NCBI GenBank assembly: GCA_002449845.1
Contig: DJXW01000028.1
Span: forward strand, 1 to 64,000
Reading direction: 5' to 3'
From: Prevotella sp. UBA6994
GTDB taxonomy: Bacteria > Bacteroidota > Bacteroidia > Bacteroidales > Bacteroidaceae
DNA length: 64,000 nucleotides
In this document: piece after piece, positions 1 to 9,597 of the stretch
Position numbering within the stretch: position 1 is the first letter of the stretch
Layout: every line of letters starts with the position of its first letter
Notes under the pieces: model-generated
What the model was told of the DNA's origin: nothing
What the model saw: the letters and a program-made list of their open reading frames with translations, nothing else
Databases searched by the model: none
Translations under genes and position numbers: made by a program

Positions 1-1667
1 AAATTTATCGCACCACTAATAATATGACACGATTGAAAGAAATACAAGGACTTCAATATCTCAATACTTCGGAAGTGAAAAGAATGGACGAGATGTTCCG
101 TAATTGTCATTCCCTAACAAACCTTGACCTAAGCAACTTTGACACACAGAATGTACTAGGGATGAGTTACATGTTCAGTGGTTGTTCCTCTCTCACCCAT
201 CTTGACCTGAGCAACTTCGATACACGGAATGTACAATGGATGGATCGCATGTTCGAAGGTTGTTGCTCTCTCACCCATCTTGACCTAAGCAACTTCGATA
301 CACGGAATGTACAACGGATGAGTTACATGTTCGACAATTGTTCCTCTCTCACCACTCTTGACCTGAGCAACTTCGACACGAGAAATGTGAAGACGATGGG
401 CTCAATGTTTTATGAGTGTTCCTCCCTTAATAACCTTGATTTGAGTAACTTCGATACACAAAACGTAACAAACATGAGTTCAATGTTTTATGGGTGTTCC
501 TCCCTTATTAACCTTGATTTGAGTAACTTCGATACACAAAACGTAACAAACATGAATGCAATGTTTTATGAGTGTTCCTCCCTTATTAACCTTGACATAA
601 ATAATTTTGACACGAGAAATGTAACAACGATGGTAATAATGTTTGGTGATTGTAGCTCTCTAACAAGCCTTAACTTAAAAAATTTCGACACAAGAAACGT
701 GACTAACATGGCGAGTATGTTCGCTCAATGTTCTTCCCTGACAAACCTTAATTTAAATAGCTTTGACACTAAAAACGTAACAGCAATGAGCTGGATGTTC
801 TACAATTGCACCTCCTTGACGAATCTCGATGTGAGTCACTTCAACACACAAAATGTCGAATGGAACATAGATAACATATTCAATGGTTGTTCCTCTCTCA
901 CCTCATTGAAAATATCTTCCTCGTTAGGAAATTCTTTAAATATACATGCCACAAATGCTTGCAATTGTGTTGGAACAGAGGATAATCCCTGTGCTATCAA
1001 CCAACCTGAAGACTTAGACTTCGGTGTAGATACATCTGGAGATTATTTCCGTTGGCAACAGGGATATTTTAAGTTGATGGAAAGTCAAATGGAGCAGATT
1101 AACGTGACCACAGACTTAGGATGCATCACCTATTGCTCTGACAAAGCACTCGACTTTACCAATGTGGAAGGCATGAAGGCATATATTGTTGTGGGCTATG
1201 ACGGCAAGGTGGCAAAGCTTTCACGGATAGGTATCGTTCCACCAGAGACAGGATTTTTACTAAAAGCAGAGGCTGGAGAATATGAAGTTCCATATACAGA
1301 AGAGGATAATTACGTGATGAACATGCTTATCGGTGTGTTGGAGGAAACAACATTATCCCCCACAGAAGGAAATATGACCAACCTTGTATTAGCGAACGGC
1401 AATAACGGTCTTGGTTTCTATTGTCTGAAAGGTTCTGGCACAATTGCTGCCCATCGTGCATATCTGCAAGTGCCAACAAGACTCATAGGAAACAGTGCGA
1501 AGTTTATCTGCATGGAGTTTGACGATGAAACGACAGCCATCAGTGGCATAACGACACAAGAAGAAGATGCTCCATATTACGACTTGCAAGGTGTTCGTCA
1601 TGAGGGCAAACCAACAAAGCAAGGCATTTATATCCAAAATGGAAAGAAAGTGGTGGTGAGAGATTGA
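1..1667 (+). CDS. BspA-type leucine-rich-repeat surface protein, 5' partial
   Basis: The reading frame is open from base 3 with no stop before the first ATG at 24, and the residues before that ATG fit the repeat, so the gene starts outside the window. Residues 1-290 (counted from the ATG) hold about ten 26-residue repeats of the form LDLSNFDTxNVxxMxxMFxxCSSL, the DUF285/BspA LRR type found in many Bacteroidales surface adhesins. A beta-rich region follows, and the C-terminus (YYDLQGVRHEGKPTKQGIY, then a Lys/Val tail) is the short exported-protein ending typical of Prevotella, probably a secretion or anchoring signal. Role by family: cell-surface binding to host or microbial partners; the ligand cannot be read. 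Some neighbouring repeats are nearly identical at DNA level. Confidence 0.9.
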   Translation, partial: IYRTTNNMTRLKEIQGLQYLNTSEVKRMDEMFRNCHSLTNLDLSNFDTQNVLGMSYMFSGCSSLTHLDLSNFDTRNVQWMDRMFEGCCSLTHLDLSNFDTRNVQRMSYMFDNCSSLTTLDLSNFDTRNVKTMGSMFYECSSLNNLDLSNFDTQNVTNMSSMFYGCSSLINLDLSNFDTQNVTNMNAMFYECSSLINLDINNFDTRNVTTMVIMFGDCSSLTSLNLKNFDTRNVTNMASMFAQCSSLTNLNLNSFDTKNVTAMSWMFYNCTSLTNLDVSHFNTQNVEWNIDNIFNGCSSLTSLKISSSLGNSLNIHATNACNCVGTEDNPCAINQPEDLDFGVDTSGDYFRWQQGYFKLMESQMEQINVTTDLGCITYCSDKALDFTNVEGMKAYIVVGYDGKVAKLSRIGIVPPETGFLLKAEAGEYEVPYTEEDNYVMNMLIGVLEETTLSPTEGNMTNLVLANGNNGLGFYCLKGSGTIAAHRAYLQVPTRLIGNSAKFICMEFDDETTAISGITTQEEDAPYYDLQGVRHEGKPTKQGIYIQNGKKVVVRD

Positions 1668-1684
1668 AAATTGAAAATTGAAAA
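1664..1684. repeat. three tandem TTGAAAA heptamers
   Basis: Three exact 7-base copies of TTGAAAA start at 1664, 1671 and 1678. The first contains the stop codon of the LRR gene and the array lies just upstream of the next small gene. Heptamer arrays can slip during replication, but a change in copy number here would alter only the spacer before the small gene. Confidence 0.8.
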
Positions 1685-1698
1685 TAAAAGATTGAATT

Positions 1699-1890
1699 AT
1701 GAAAACGAACGAACAATATAATAGACCAGAAACTACGGTCATTGATTTGACAACAGACAACGTGTTGCAAGACTTTGCAGGATTCTCAGAAGAAGAAAAC
1801 GTTGATGGTCCTCCCGTTTATCCTAATCCCGAAGATGGCGTATACCCCGAAGACGCATTGAGTAAAGGATATAGCGTATGGGATGAATAA
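1699..1890 (+). CDS. small acidic protein of unknown function
   Basis: A 63-residue protein, rich in Glu, Asp and Pro, with no signal peptide or membrane segment. It begins 31 bases after the LRR gene stop and ends just before a strong terminator, so it is probably the last gene of that transcript. The opening pattern (charged start, then PETTVIDL) resembles the many short Bacteroidales peptides encoded beside surface-protein genes, but I cannot assign a family. The ATG at 1699 is the only plausible start. Similar peptides in this group have been thought to be secreted or modified; nothing here proves that. Confidence 0.6.
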   Translation: MKTNEQYNRPETTVIDLTTDNVLQDFAGFSEEENVDGPPVYPNPEDGVYPEDALSKGYSVWDE

Positions 1891-1919
1891 TCAATAGACA
1901 AACCTTTGAATAGAATAAT

Positions 1920-1964
1920 GAGGGTTGGTAATTGCAGTGATTGCCAACCCTCTTATTTATTTTA
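1920..1964 (+). terminator. rho-independent-type terminator
   Basis: GAGGGTTGGTAA pairs with TTGCCAACCCTC around a 9-base loop, with one G-T wobble, and is followed by a T-rich run. It closes the LRR/small-protein transcript. Confidence 0.85.
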
Positions 1965-2041
1965 TCCAGATGTTCACCTTGACAAAGAATCCTAACATTA
2001 AAATTATTCGGATTAAAAGTGCTGAATTCAAAACATTTTTA

Positions 2042-2049
2042 TATCTTTG
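2042..2049 (+). promoter_or_regulatory. Bacteroidetes -7 promoter element (TATCTTTG)
   Basis: A perfect TAnnTTTG box 76 bases upstream of the rhodanese/MBL gene. No clear TTTG lies at the usual -33 distance. It probably drives the rhodanese/MBL-sbcD-sbcC unit. Confidence 0.6.
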
Positions 2050-2125
2050 TAAACGATATGGGAATTGTTTCACTAAGAATGTTAGCTGCCGAAATAGGCG
2101 TTAGCACTTCAACAAAATTAAAACC

Positions 2126-3187
2126 ATGAACAAGACATTAGCATTTATCCTTGCCATGCTGGGACTGAACGTAGGAACAGCATGTAGCCAACAAGATTTT
2201 GAGAACATGAACGTCAGTCAGTTTGCGGAATTCATCCAAAGTGCTGACGTGCAATTGGTGGATGTCCGCACGGCAGAAGAATTTACCGAAGGACATATTG
2301 AAGGAGCCTTGAACATCGATGTGAAACAAGAGTCGTTTGCAGAGGAAGCAAAGGCTCAACTTAAGAAAGACAAGAAAATTGCGGTATATTGCAGGAGTGG
2401 AAGACGGTCTGCCAATGCTGCCAACATACTAAGTAAGGAGGGGTATCACGTAGTGAATCTTACGGGAGGTATCATGGCTTGGAACGCCGCAAAAATGCCC
2501 ACCACGAAAGACACCGTAGAAGTGGACGTGTTTAAGACCAAGAGCGGAAAGACCATCAAGATGTATGCACTGGTACACGCCAGCATCAGAATGGTGTATG
2601 ATGGTAAGGAGATACAGATAGACCCCGTCAGCAAGCTCGGCAACCGTACCATCGACTACGCTTCTATACCCAAGGCAGACTATATCTTTGTAACCCATGA
2701 ACACCATGACCACTTCGACCAGGCTGCCCTTCAACAACTCACACAAGAAAGCACCCAGTTGATTACCAATAGTAGATGTGCGGATATGTTGGGATATGGC
2801 ATGAAGATGGCAAACGGTGACAAGAAGGAAATTGCGAAAGACATCACCGTGGAGGCTGTACCTGCCTACAACTACACCGAAGGACATACGCAATTTCATC
2901 CCAAAGGACGAGACAACGGTTTTATCCTGACCATCGATGGTTTGCGCATCTATATCGCAGGAGATACGGAAGACATTCCAGAAATGACAAACATCAAAGA
3001 CATAGACATTGCATTCCTACCTTGCAACCAACCATATACCATGACCACCAACCAATTGGTGAATGCGGCTCAGATGATTAAGCCACGGGTACTGTTCCCC
3101 TATCACTACGGACAAACCGACGTGTCTGGCATTCCTGCCCAACTGAAAGACAAAGGCATTGACGTGAGGATTAGGCATTACGAATAA
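2126..3187 (+). CDS. exported rhodanese / metallo-beta-lactamase-fold fusion protein
   Basis: 353 residues. The first 20 form a hydrophobic export signal ending in Cys20 (VGTAC), a near-lipobox, so it may be a lipoprotein. Residues 30-122 are a rhodanese domain with active-site Cys89 in CRSGRR. From about residue 140 follows an MBL-fold hydrolase with the metal motif HxHxDH at 191-196, a later GDTED segment supplying metal-ligand Asp, and a C-terminal FPYHYG His. Rhodaneses move sulfane sulfur; the second half resembles UPF0173-type MBL hydrolases. Persulfide chemistry is a reasonable inference, but the MBL half is not the classical ETHE1 type, so the substrate is open. It lies 19 bases upstream of sbcD and is probably co-transcribed with it. 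Confidence 0.82.
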   Translation: MNKTLAFILAMLGLNVGTACSQQDFENMNVSQFAEFIQSADVQLVDVRTAEEFTEGHIEGALNIDVKQESFAEEAKAQLKKDKKIAVYCRSGRRSANAANILSKEGYHVVNLTGGIMAWNAAKMPTTKDTVEVDVFKTKSGKTIKMYALVHASIRMVYDGKEIQIDPVSKLGNRTIDYASIPKADYIFVTHEHHDHFDQAALQQLTQESTQLITNSRCADMLGYGMKMANGDKKEIAKDITVEAVPAYNYTEGHTQFHPKGRDNGFILTIDGLRIYIAGDTEDIPEMTNIKDIDIAFLPCNQPYTMTTNQLVNAAQMIKPRVLFPYHYGQTDVSGIPAQLKDKGIDVRIRHYE

Positions 3188-3206
3188 AACTCTTTCTAAG
3201 AATGCG

Positions 3207-4388
3207 ATGAAGATTCTACATACCAGTGACTGGCACCTGGGACACACCCTATACAACTACGACCGAACGGTAGAACAGTCGAAGATGTTGGAACAGATGG
3301 AAGAAATTGTGAGGACGGAGAAGCCCGATGTTTTCTTGCTCTCCGGCGATGTCTATCACACCACGCAACCCTCATCTGCCACACAAACCATGTTTACCAA
3401 TGCCTTGGTACGATTGCATCTTGCCCATCCCGACATGATCTTGGTGATTACGGCAGGCAATCACGACAGTGGAACGAAACATGACATCTTTCGCACTCCG
3501 TGGCGAGCATTAAACGTATTTACCATAGGGAATATCGAGAAAGAACACATCGACAGGCACATTATATATATTAAAGAAAAGGGATATGTCATTGCCGTAC
3601 CCTACAGCTATGAGAGAAACATTCCTGAAGGATTCTTCCAAGAATTGCTCGATGAGGTGAATAGGCAAAACACGAGAAACCTGCCCGTTGTGATGATGGC
3701 ACATACCACCATTAAAGGATGCGACTTCTCGGGACATGACACCACTCAATCGCTCCGTGGCGACTACACCGTGGGAGGAATAGACGGAATAGATATTGCC
3801 AACATGGGAACGGGCTACGATTATTTGGCATTGGGACACATACACCATGCCCAATATGTACATGGAGGAGAACACAGAGTGAGATATTGTGGTTCTCCTC
3901 TCGCCATTAGCTTTGACGAGACCTACGAACACAGTGTTTCCATCGTAGAAATCAAGGCACATGGAGAAATGCCAGAATTGAAAACCATCCACATCGAAAA
4001 CCCATTCAATCTGGTCACCCTACCCACTACTGGTTCATGCGGATGGAAGGAAGCATTGGAGAAACTCAAGGAGTTTCCTGACGACAATCCAGCATACATT
4101 CGCTTGAATGTTGAGGTAGATGATTTCCTGCCTGTAGAGGCAAATGCAGAGGTAGAAAAAATCATAGAGGGAAAGGCTTGCAAGTTTTGTCACTTTAACA
4201 CCATCAGGAAAGCAAGGGAACAGAATGTCCATCATACGATGAGTGTAAGCGAGTTTCAAGCACAATCGCCCATCAACATCATGCGCCAATATGCAAACGA
4301 TATTGGCGAGAACTTCGACGAAGAATTAGAGGAACTATTTCAAGAGGCATGGAAAGAGGCTCAACAAGAAGAGCCATCAAACAAATGA
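3207..4388 (+). CDS. sbcD: nuclease SbcCD subunit D
   Basis: 393 residues, close to the usual SbcD length. Metallophosphoesterase (Mre11-like) motifs appear in order: HTSDWHLGH near residue 5, LLSGDVYH near 47, GNHDSG near 77, MAHTT near 170 and LGHIHH near 212; these bind two Mn ions. With SbcC it forms the ATP-dependent nuclease that cuts hairpins and blocked DNA ends during replication and repair. The ATG at 3207 places the beta-strand MKILHTSDWH at the N-terminus as in other family members. Twenty-two bases separate it from sbcC. Confidence 0.95.
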   Translation: MKILHTSDWHLGHTLYNYDRTVEQSKMLEQMEEIVRTEKPDVFLLSGDVYHTTQPSSATQTMFTNALVRLHLAHPDMILVITAGNHDSGTKHDIFRTPWRALNVFTIGNIEKEHIDRHIIYIKEKGYVIAVPYSYERNIPEGFFQELLDEVNRQNTRNLPVVMMAHTTIKGCDFSGHDTTQSLRGDYTVGGIDGIDIANMGTGYDYLALGHIHHAQYVHGGEHRVRYCGSPLAISFDETYEHSVSIVEIKAHGEMPELKTIHIENPFNLVTLPTTGSCGWKEALEKLKEFPDDNPAYIRLNVEVDDFLPVEANAEVEKIIEGKACKFCHFNTIRKAREQNVHHTMSVSEFQAQSPINIMRQYANDIGENFDEELEELFQEAWKEAQQEEPSNK

Positions 4389-4410
4389 CCAATAGGAAGG
4401 ACCAACAGAC

Positions 4411-7400
4411 ATGAAGATTCAGAAACTAACCATCCACAACATAGCCTCTATCGAAGATGCCGTGATAGACTTCGAGGCGAAACCATTGGCAGACAGTGAC
4501 GTATTCCTGATAACCGGAAAGACGGGAGCAGGAAAATCCACCATCTTAGATGCTATCTGTCTGGCTCTCTATAATGAAACGCCACGACTGATGAATACGA
4601 AGATGCAAGGAGACACACAGGATGTTGACAATTCGTTAAAGGTTGATGACCCACGCCAACTCATGCGCAGAAACACGGGAGAAGCATGGATCATCCTGAC
4701 ATTTATCGGCAATAACAACATAGCTTACGAAGCACAATGGAGTGTCAAGAGAGCCTGGAAGAAAGCAACGCGTAACCTACAAGGAAAAGAATGGCAACTT
4801 ACCAACCTGAACACGAACGAGACGCTGGCAAGAGACAATGAAATTAAAGCAGAAATCAGAAAAGCCATAGGATTGGATTTCCAACAGTTTTGCCGTACCA
4901 CTCTCTTGGCACAAGGTGAATTTACCAAGTTTCTCAACAGCGGTGACAACGAGAAGGCTGCTATCTTGGAAATGATTACGGGAATGAACGAGTATTCCAA
5001 GATTGGAGCCAAAGTGTATGAACTGACCCAACAAAGAAAAACCGCATGGGAAAATGCTGAACGCTTGGTTAAAGACGTGACTACTCTGAGCGATGAAGAA
5101 GTGGCAGAGAAAAAAAACGAGATAGCAACTATTGACCAACAATATATCCAATTAAAAACCGAGAAAGACCGTAATGACGGGAAACGACAATGGATTCAGA
5201 AAGAGGAAGATCTCAAAAAGAAATGTAAGGAGGCAGAAACACTACTTCAAGCTGCCCAACAACAGATAGAAAGTGAATCATTCAAACAAAAGGAAACACT
5301 GATTGTCAACTGGAATACAACTGTTGAAGCTCGCAATTGGTTGGCTAATCAAACGGAAGCACAACAAACTCAAATCAAATCAACCAAGAAGTTAGAAGAG
5401 CTATCCCATCAATATAAACATCTGAAAGCTGGTGAGAAATGGCAACACCAAGAACAAAACACCATTGAACAGGAATTGGGTGAAATTGAAACGTTCATCC
5501 AATCAGAAAAGGAGAAACAATCCATATATGACCATGCGCAAACCATCATCACGCAATTGAAAGGCATCATGGCTGGTAGGGCTATAATTGATGAGGAAAG
5601 CAAAAAAATAGACATCGAGAAAGAGCGACTGACCAACGAACTGACAGATAAACATCAAAAGGCAACGATACGTAGAAAGGAAGCGCAAGAGAAATTGGAG
5701 CAAATACAAACATCATTGCTACAACAAGAGGAAGAACTGAAACTCATCAACTTACCGAAGTTACGGAACGAGAAAGATGTCATCATTCAAGACCTTACCA
5801 ACATTGATACCGCCATCGACCGTTTGGATACTTGGTCACGAGAACGTGAACGAATGGAAAGGACAAGGAAATCGTTGGATGAAAGGCAACAAGATATAGC
5901 TAAGAAAGAAATATTATTGGAACAACTGAAGCCACAAGTGGATGAGGCGGAAGTAAGGAGAAATACCTGCAAGGAGTTGTTTGAAAAACAACGAGAAAGC
6001 GTGAACAAATGGGCAAAGAGCATTCGCATGAAGTTACAGGAAGGAGATACTTGTCCTGTATGTCGGCAGAAAGTTACTCAAACATTCACCCATGCAGACG
6101 AAGACCATATCGCCCAACTGCTTGCTATTGCAGAGAAAGAATATCAAGAGGCGGAAAGCAATTGCCAAACGACAACCAACAAATATCATCAATTGTCTGC
6201 CGATCTTGTATCACAGAGACAATATTACGGTAAAGCCATTAAAGAGTTTGAGGAAGACAAGACACTTGTCACTTGTGAAGCTCACGCCATAACTGCCTGC
6301 AAGAAATGTGGGATGCTATTGATAGACTCAACGACGAGAGCTTCGCTGGAAGAAAGGAAAGAGAAGCTGGGTAAGGAAAAGGAATCGTTGAATAAGAACA
6401 TCAAGGTTGCAGAGGAAAAAGACAAAGCCATCAAACAACGTTTCCGAGAGAAAGAACAAATATGGAAACTTGTTGAGAAAAGTCAACAAGACATTGAAGC
6501 CATCAAACAACTCATCAGCGAGAGTCAAAACAAGATTTTCACAAGCAACCGTCTCATAGAAACCAAGAAAAACGAAATCATGGAATTAGAACAACACATC
6601 AATACGTGGATAGTTCCGATGCAATGGAAATTCGATTGGCACGTATCACCAGATTCGTTTATCAAGGAATTGGAAGCCTCAAACAACCAATTCATCCATC
6701 AAATGAACTTGAGACAAGAGAAAAAAGCGATGTTGAAAGAATTGGTAAGTCTCAACGAAAATGTGAGCACGACCATGGAAGTCATCATCGGTATGATGCC
6801 AACATGGAAGGGATTGGAAGATGGGAACTCAGATAAGATAGAAGGACTGTTGAATGCTGTCAACAGCCTACGTACCAACTTGCAATCTATCAAAGACCAA
6901 TTGGAACAAACGGAAAAACGATTGTCACAAGCAACCAATTGGATAGAGATTTTCTTAAACACACATCAAGAAATTACCCTTCAAGACATCAAGCAATTAT
7001 CTACCATTGCTGCCAACGAGATTGCCCAAATCAACAAAGAGCTACAAGAGAAACGAGACAACGTTTTGACCAAGCAGTCCGTTTGGCAACAAAAGAAAAC
7101 AGAACGGAATGAACATGAACAATTACGCCCTACCCTCTCAGAAGATGATAACATGGAGAGCCTCACGGAAAAAATCAATGAGACCGAAAAGCTGATGAAT
7201 CAATTAGGAGAACGGAAAGGCGCAATCTTGCAACTACTGAAACAAGACGAAAACGACAAAAAGAAATTAGGTAAGCTCATCGCCGAAGCTGAAAAGAAAA
7301 AGGGTGAATATCTGAAATGGGCACGTCTGAACCAATGGATTGGAGATGCTAAAGGCGATAAATTCCGCAGGATAGCACAAAGTTATGTCCTTGCCAGTTT

Positions 7401-7830
7401 GATTTACTCTGCCAATCACTACATGAAATCACTTACCGACAGATATACGTTAAAAGTCATCCCCGGTAGTTTTGTCATCTTACTTGAAGATGCCTACCAG
7501 GGATATGTAACCCGTGCTGCCAGCACCATATCTGGTGGTGAGAGTTTCCTTGTATCGCTGTCGCTGGCACTTGCATTGAGCGACATTGGGCAACGTCTCT
7601 CTGTTGATACATTGTTCATCGATGAAGGATTTGGCACGTTGAGTGGCGAACCATTACAAAATGCCATCAACACCCTACACACCCTTCACACACAAGCAGG
7701 CAGACACGTGGGCATTATCAGTCATGTAGAAGAACTCAAGGAACGCATTCCCGTACAGATACAAGTGATACAAGAAGGCAACCACTCTAACAGCATCATC
7801 CGTATCTTACCCGAAAGCGAAGGCTGTTAG
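4411..7830 (+). CDS. sbcC: nuclease SbcCD subunit C (Rad50-like ATPase)
   Basis: 1139 residues with the SMC/Rad50 plan. The Walker A motif is GKTGAGKST at 36-44. Long coiled coils follow, with the zinc hook CPVC at 548-551 in the middle; near the C-terminus are the ABC signature (SGGESFLVSLSLALALS) and Walker B (LFIDEGFGTL). It is the ATPase and tether of SbcCD, acting on DNA hairpins and double-strand ends. A second Cys pair (Cys630-Lys-Lys-Cys633-Gly) lies about 80 residues beyond the hook in the returning coil, with Cys622 nearby, which is not a standard family feature. It ends 3 bases before the convergent GH9 gene. Confidence 0.95.
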   Translation: MKIQKLTIHNIASIEDAVIDFEAKPLADSDVFLITGKTGAGKSTILDAICLALYNETPRLMNTKMQGDTQDVDNSLKVDDPRQLMRRNTGEAWIILTFIGNNNIAYEAQWSVKRAWKKATRNLQGKEWQLTNLNTNETLARDNEIKAEIRKAIGLDFQQFCRTTLLAQGEFTKFLNSGDNEKAAILEMITGMNEYSKIGAKVYELTQQRKTAWENAERLVKDVTTLSDEEVAEKKNEIATIDQQYIQLKTEKDRNDGKRQWIQKEEDLKKKCKEAETLLQAAQQQIESESFKQKETLIVNWNTTVEARNWLANQTEAQQTQIKSTKKLEELSHQYKHLKAGEKWQHQEQNTIEQELGEIETFIQSEKEKQSIYDHAQTIITQLKGIMAGRAIIDEESKKIDIEKERLTNELTDKHQKATIRRKEAQEKLEQIQTSLLQQEEELKLINLPKLRNEKDVIIQDLTNIDTAIDRLDTWSRERERMERTRKSLDERQQDIAKKEILLEQLKPQVDEAEVRRNTCKELFEKQRESVNKWAKSIRMKLQEGDTCPVCRQKVTQTFTHADEDHIAQLLAIAEKEYQEAESNCQTTTNKYHQLSADLVSQRQYYGKAIKEFEEDKTLVTCEAHAITACKKCGMLLIDSTTRASLEERKEKLGKEKESLNKNIKVAEEKDKAIKQRFREKEQIWKLVEKSQQDIEAIKQLISESQNKIFTSNRLIETKKNEIMELEQHINTWIVPMQWKFDWHVSPDSFIKELEASNNQFIHQMNLRQEKKAMLKELVSLNENVSTTMEVIIGMMPTWKGLEDGNSDKIEGLLNAVNSLRTNLQSIKDQLEQTEKRLSQATNWIEIFLNTHQEITLQDIKQLSTIAANEIAQINKELQEKRDNVLTKQSVWQQKKTERNEHEQLRPTLSEDDNMESLTEKINETEKLMNQLGERKGAILQLLKQDENDKKKLGKLIAEAEKKKGEYLKWARLNQWIGDAKGDKFRRIAQSYVLASLIYSANHYMKSLTDRYTLKVIPGSFVILLEDAYQGYVTRAASTISGGESFLVSLSLALALSDIGQRLSVDTLFIDEGFGTLSGEPLQNAINTLHTLHTQAGRHVGIISHVEELKERIPVQIQVIQEGNHSNSIIRILPESEGC

Positions 7831-7833
7831 GCC

Positions 7834-9582
7834 TTATTTCACAACAGACTGACTTTTCAATGCGTCTATCCAACAAAGCAATCCCACGAGTGAGGCATTC
7901 CAGTTGATGGCTATCTCATTCGAGGCGTATGAACGTTCATCATCAACATAAGACTCATCTGGCAACGATGATGGGTAACCCAAATCGCCAGACGCATTAT
8001 CTTGCTGCATGGGATTTGGACCGCCAACCAACATACCTGGGAAAGGTTTCTCAATACCATCAGACGCAGATATACGATGATGCGGGTGCATCGGACTCTT
8101 ATCTCCAAAGCCCGTGACGTAACAATATCCCGTAGAGTTACGTCCCAAAAGGTAATCCGCATTTTGTAAAGCATGTATGCGATAACGGTTAGGAGCAATG
8201 TAACGATCAGCAAACAACAATGCCACACCAGCTACACAACAATTCTCTGCCAGACATCCCCAACCAAAATCCTCTTTCTTATCCCCGTAGGGAGACTGGA
8301 AAGACGACGTGGAAACATTGGCAACCAAATTATCACTATACTCTTTCAATTGCTGAAGCATCTGCTTACGCATGTCAGAATCGCCAGCGGCAATCCACGA
8401 GAATGCTCCAAGACTTGCCACATTGCCCCATGTAGGTGTCGTGAACTTCGTTGGTTTCATCTGAATGGCATCTTGAAGGTAAGCATTCTCCCCCGTTAAA
8501 CGGTACAACTCCGTGGCTGCCCAGAAACGTTCGTCATTTGCAAATCGGTCACCATATTCACCCGTGTTCACCGAAGGTTGAAATTGTTTATTCATCTCAC
8601 CCTGTCGATAGTAAGCTTGCGGATGATTGAGTGCCCATTGATAAGCACTTTTGGCAGCTTCCGTAGCTTGGTAACAAAACTCCACATAGTCACGGTTGCC
8701 TTTCATCAGACGAGCGGCTTGTGCAAGCACGGCAGCAAAATCGAATGACGCTGTAACACTCTTTGCCACCACATAACGTGGTTGCTTGCAATCGGTAGGC
8801 TTCACAAATCCCTCAAAGTTAGGAGTCGTCAATTTATGATACACTCCCCCATCCCCTGGGTCCTGCATCGTAAGAAGCCAACGCAGATTAAACATCATCT
8901 CGTCAAGGATGTCGGGCGTGGCATTCTTGCTTTCTGGAATATTTGCAACAAGTCGGTTGAAATAATCCTTGTTTTGTTCATACACTGCCAACATTAGTCC
9001 TATCGAGAATGATGAGTTGACTACATATTTATTATAGTCTCCCGCATCATACCAACCTAAAGGAGAGCTGATTACAGAACCTGCAGGTCGTCCTTGAGAA
9101 GCTGCAGATGGATGAATCAACACATGCGTATCAGCATGACCTACAGGGCGAGCGTATTCTCCTGCATATTCCTTTTCAATAGGAACACCTGTTCGCATCA
9201 GATAAAAGAATTTCAATGAAGCCAAGGAAATATCGTGATAAACATCTTTGCCAATCGTGAATTGTTTCTCAGCACCTTTCGTGGCTATACAATACCGTCC
9301 AGGAGTCTTCAGTTCACTCACGTCAACGATAAACCGTTTCTTCTTGGACCAAGGAGAGACAGTTTGCCTTGTCACTTTTGGCTGCAACACCACATTGCCT
9401 TGTTCATCAGTAACGGTAATCTTGGCTTTGGCATTGATGCCTTCAAACACCACCACCTTCTCTTCATCAGGATAATATCCCACTTGGTTTAGACGAATTT
9501 CCACCGTGGGTTTAGCCTGGGCAGACAACAGTCCTCCGCAGGCAAATAATCCTATCAATATCGTTTGTCTTATTCTCATCAT
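7834..9582 (-). CDS. secreted glycoside hydrolase family 9 endoglucanase
   Basis: 582 residues. It has a signal peptide (about residues 1-23, ending AQA), an N-terminal Ig-like CelD-type domain (25-110, beginning VEIRLNQVGYYP) and a GH9 (alpha/alpha)6 catalytic domain. Catalytic signs are WYDAGDYNKY with Asp179 and Asp182 (base), a HPHHRIS segment, and Glu556 in SNEIAINWNA (acid). GH9 enzymes with this Ig domain hydrolyse beta-1,4-glucans such as cellulose, mixed-linkage glucan or xyloglucan backbones; the exact substrate cannot be read. It sits behind an alcohol dehydrogenase and xylAB on the same strand, fitting plant-polysaccharide use. Either of two adjacent ATGs could be the start. Confidence 0.92.
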   Translation of the reverse strand: MMRIRQTILIGLFACGGLLSAQAKPTVEIRLNQVGYYPDEEKVVVFEGINAKAKITVTDEQGNVVLQPKVTRQTVSPWSKKKRFIVDVSELKTPGRYCIATKGAEKQFTIGKDVYHDISLASLKFFYLMRTGVPIEKEYAGEYARPVGHADTHVLIHPSAASQGRPAGSVISSPLGWYDAGDYNKYVVNSSFSIGLMLAVYEQNKDYFNRLVANIPESKNATPDILDEMMFNLRWLLTMQDPGDGGVYHKLTTPNFEGFVKPTDCKQPRYVVAKSVTASFDFAAVLAQAARLMKGNRDYVEFCYQATEAAKSAYQWALNHPQAYYRQGEMNKQFQPSVNTGEYGDRFANDERFWAATELYRLTGENAYLQDAIQMKPTKFTTPTWGNVASLGAFSWIAAGDSDMRKQMLQQLKEYSDNLVANVSTSSFQSPYGDKKEDFGWGCLAENCCVAGVALLFADRYIAPNRYRIHALQNADYLLGRNSTGYCYVTGFGDKSPMHPHHRISASDGIEKPFPGMLVGGPNPMQQDNASGDLGYPSSLPDESYVDDERSYASNEIAINWNASLVGLLCWIDALKSQSVVK

Positions 9583-9597
9583 GACGATTATTTAGCA

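Noticed and set aside
1389..1770. Two minus-strand open frames under the LRR gene end
   Set aside because: Compositions are unlike proteins, no start signal, and they mirror the real plus-strand gene.
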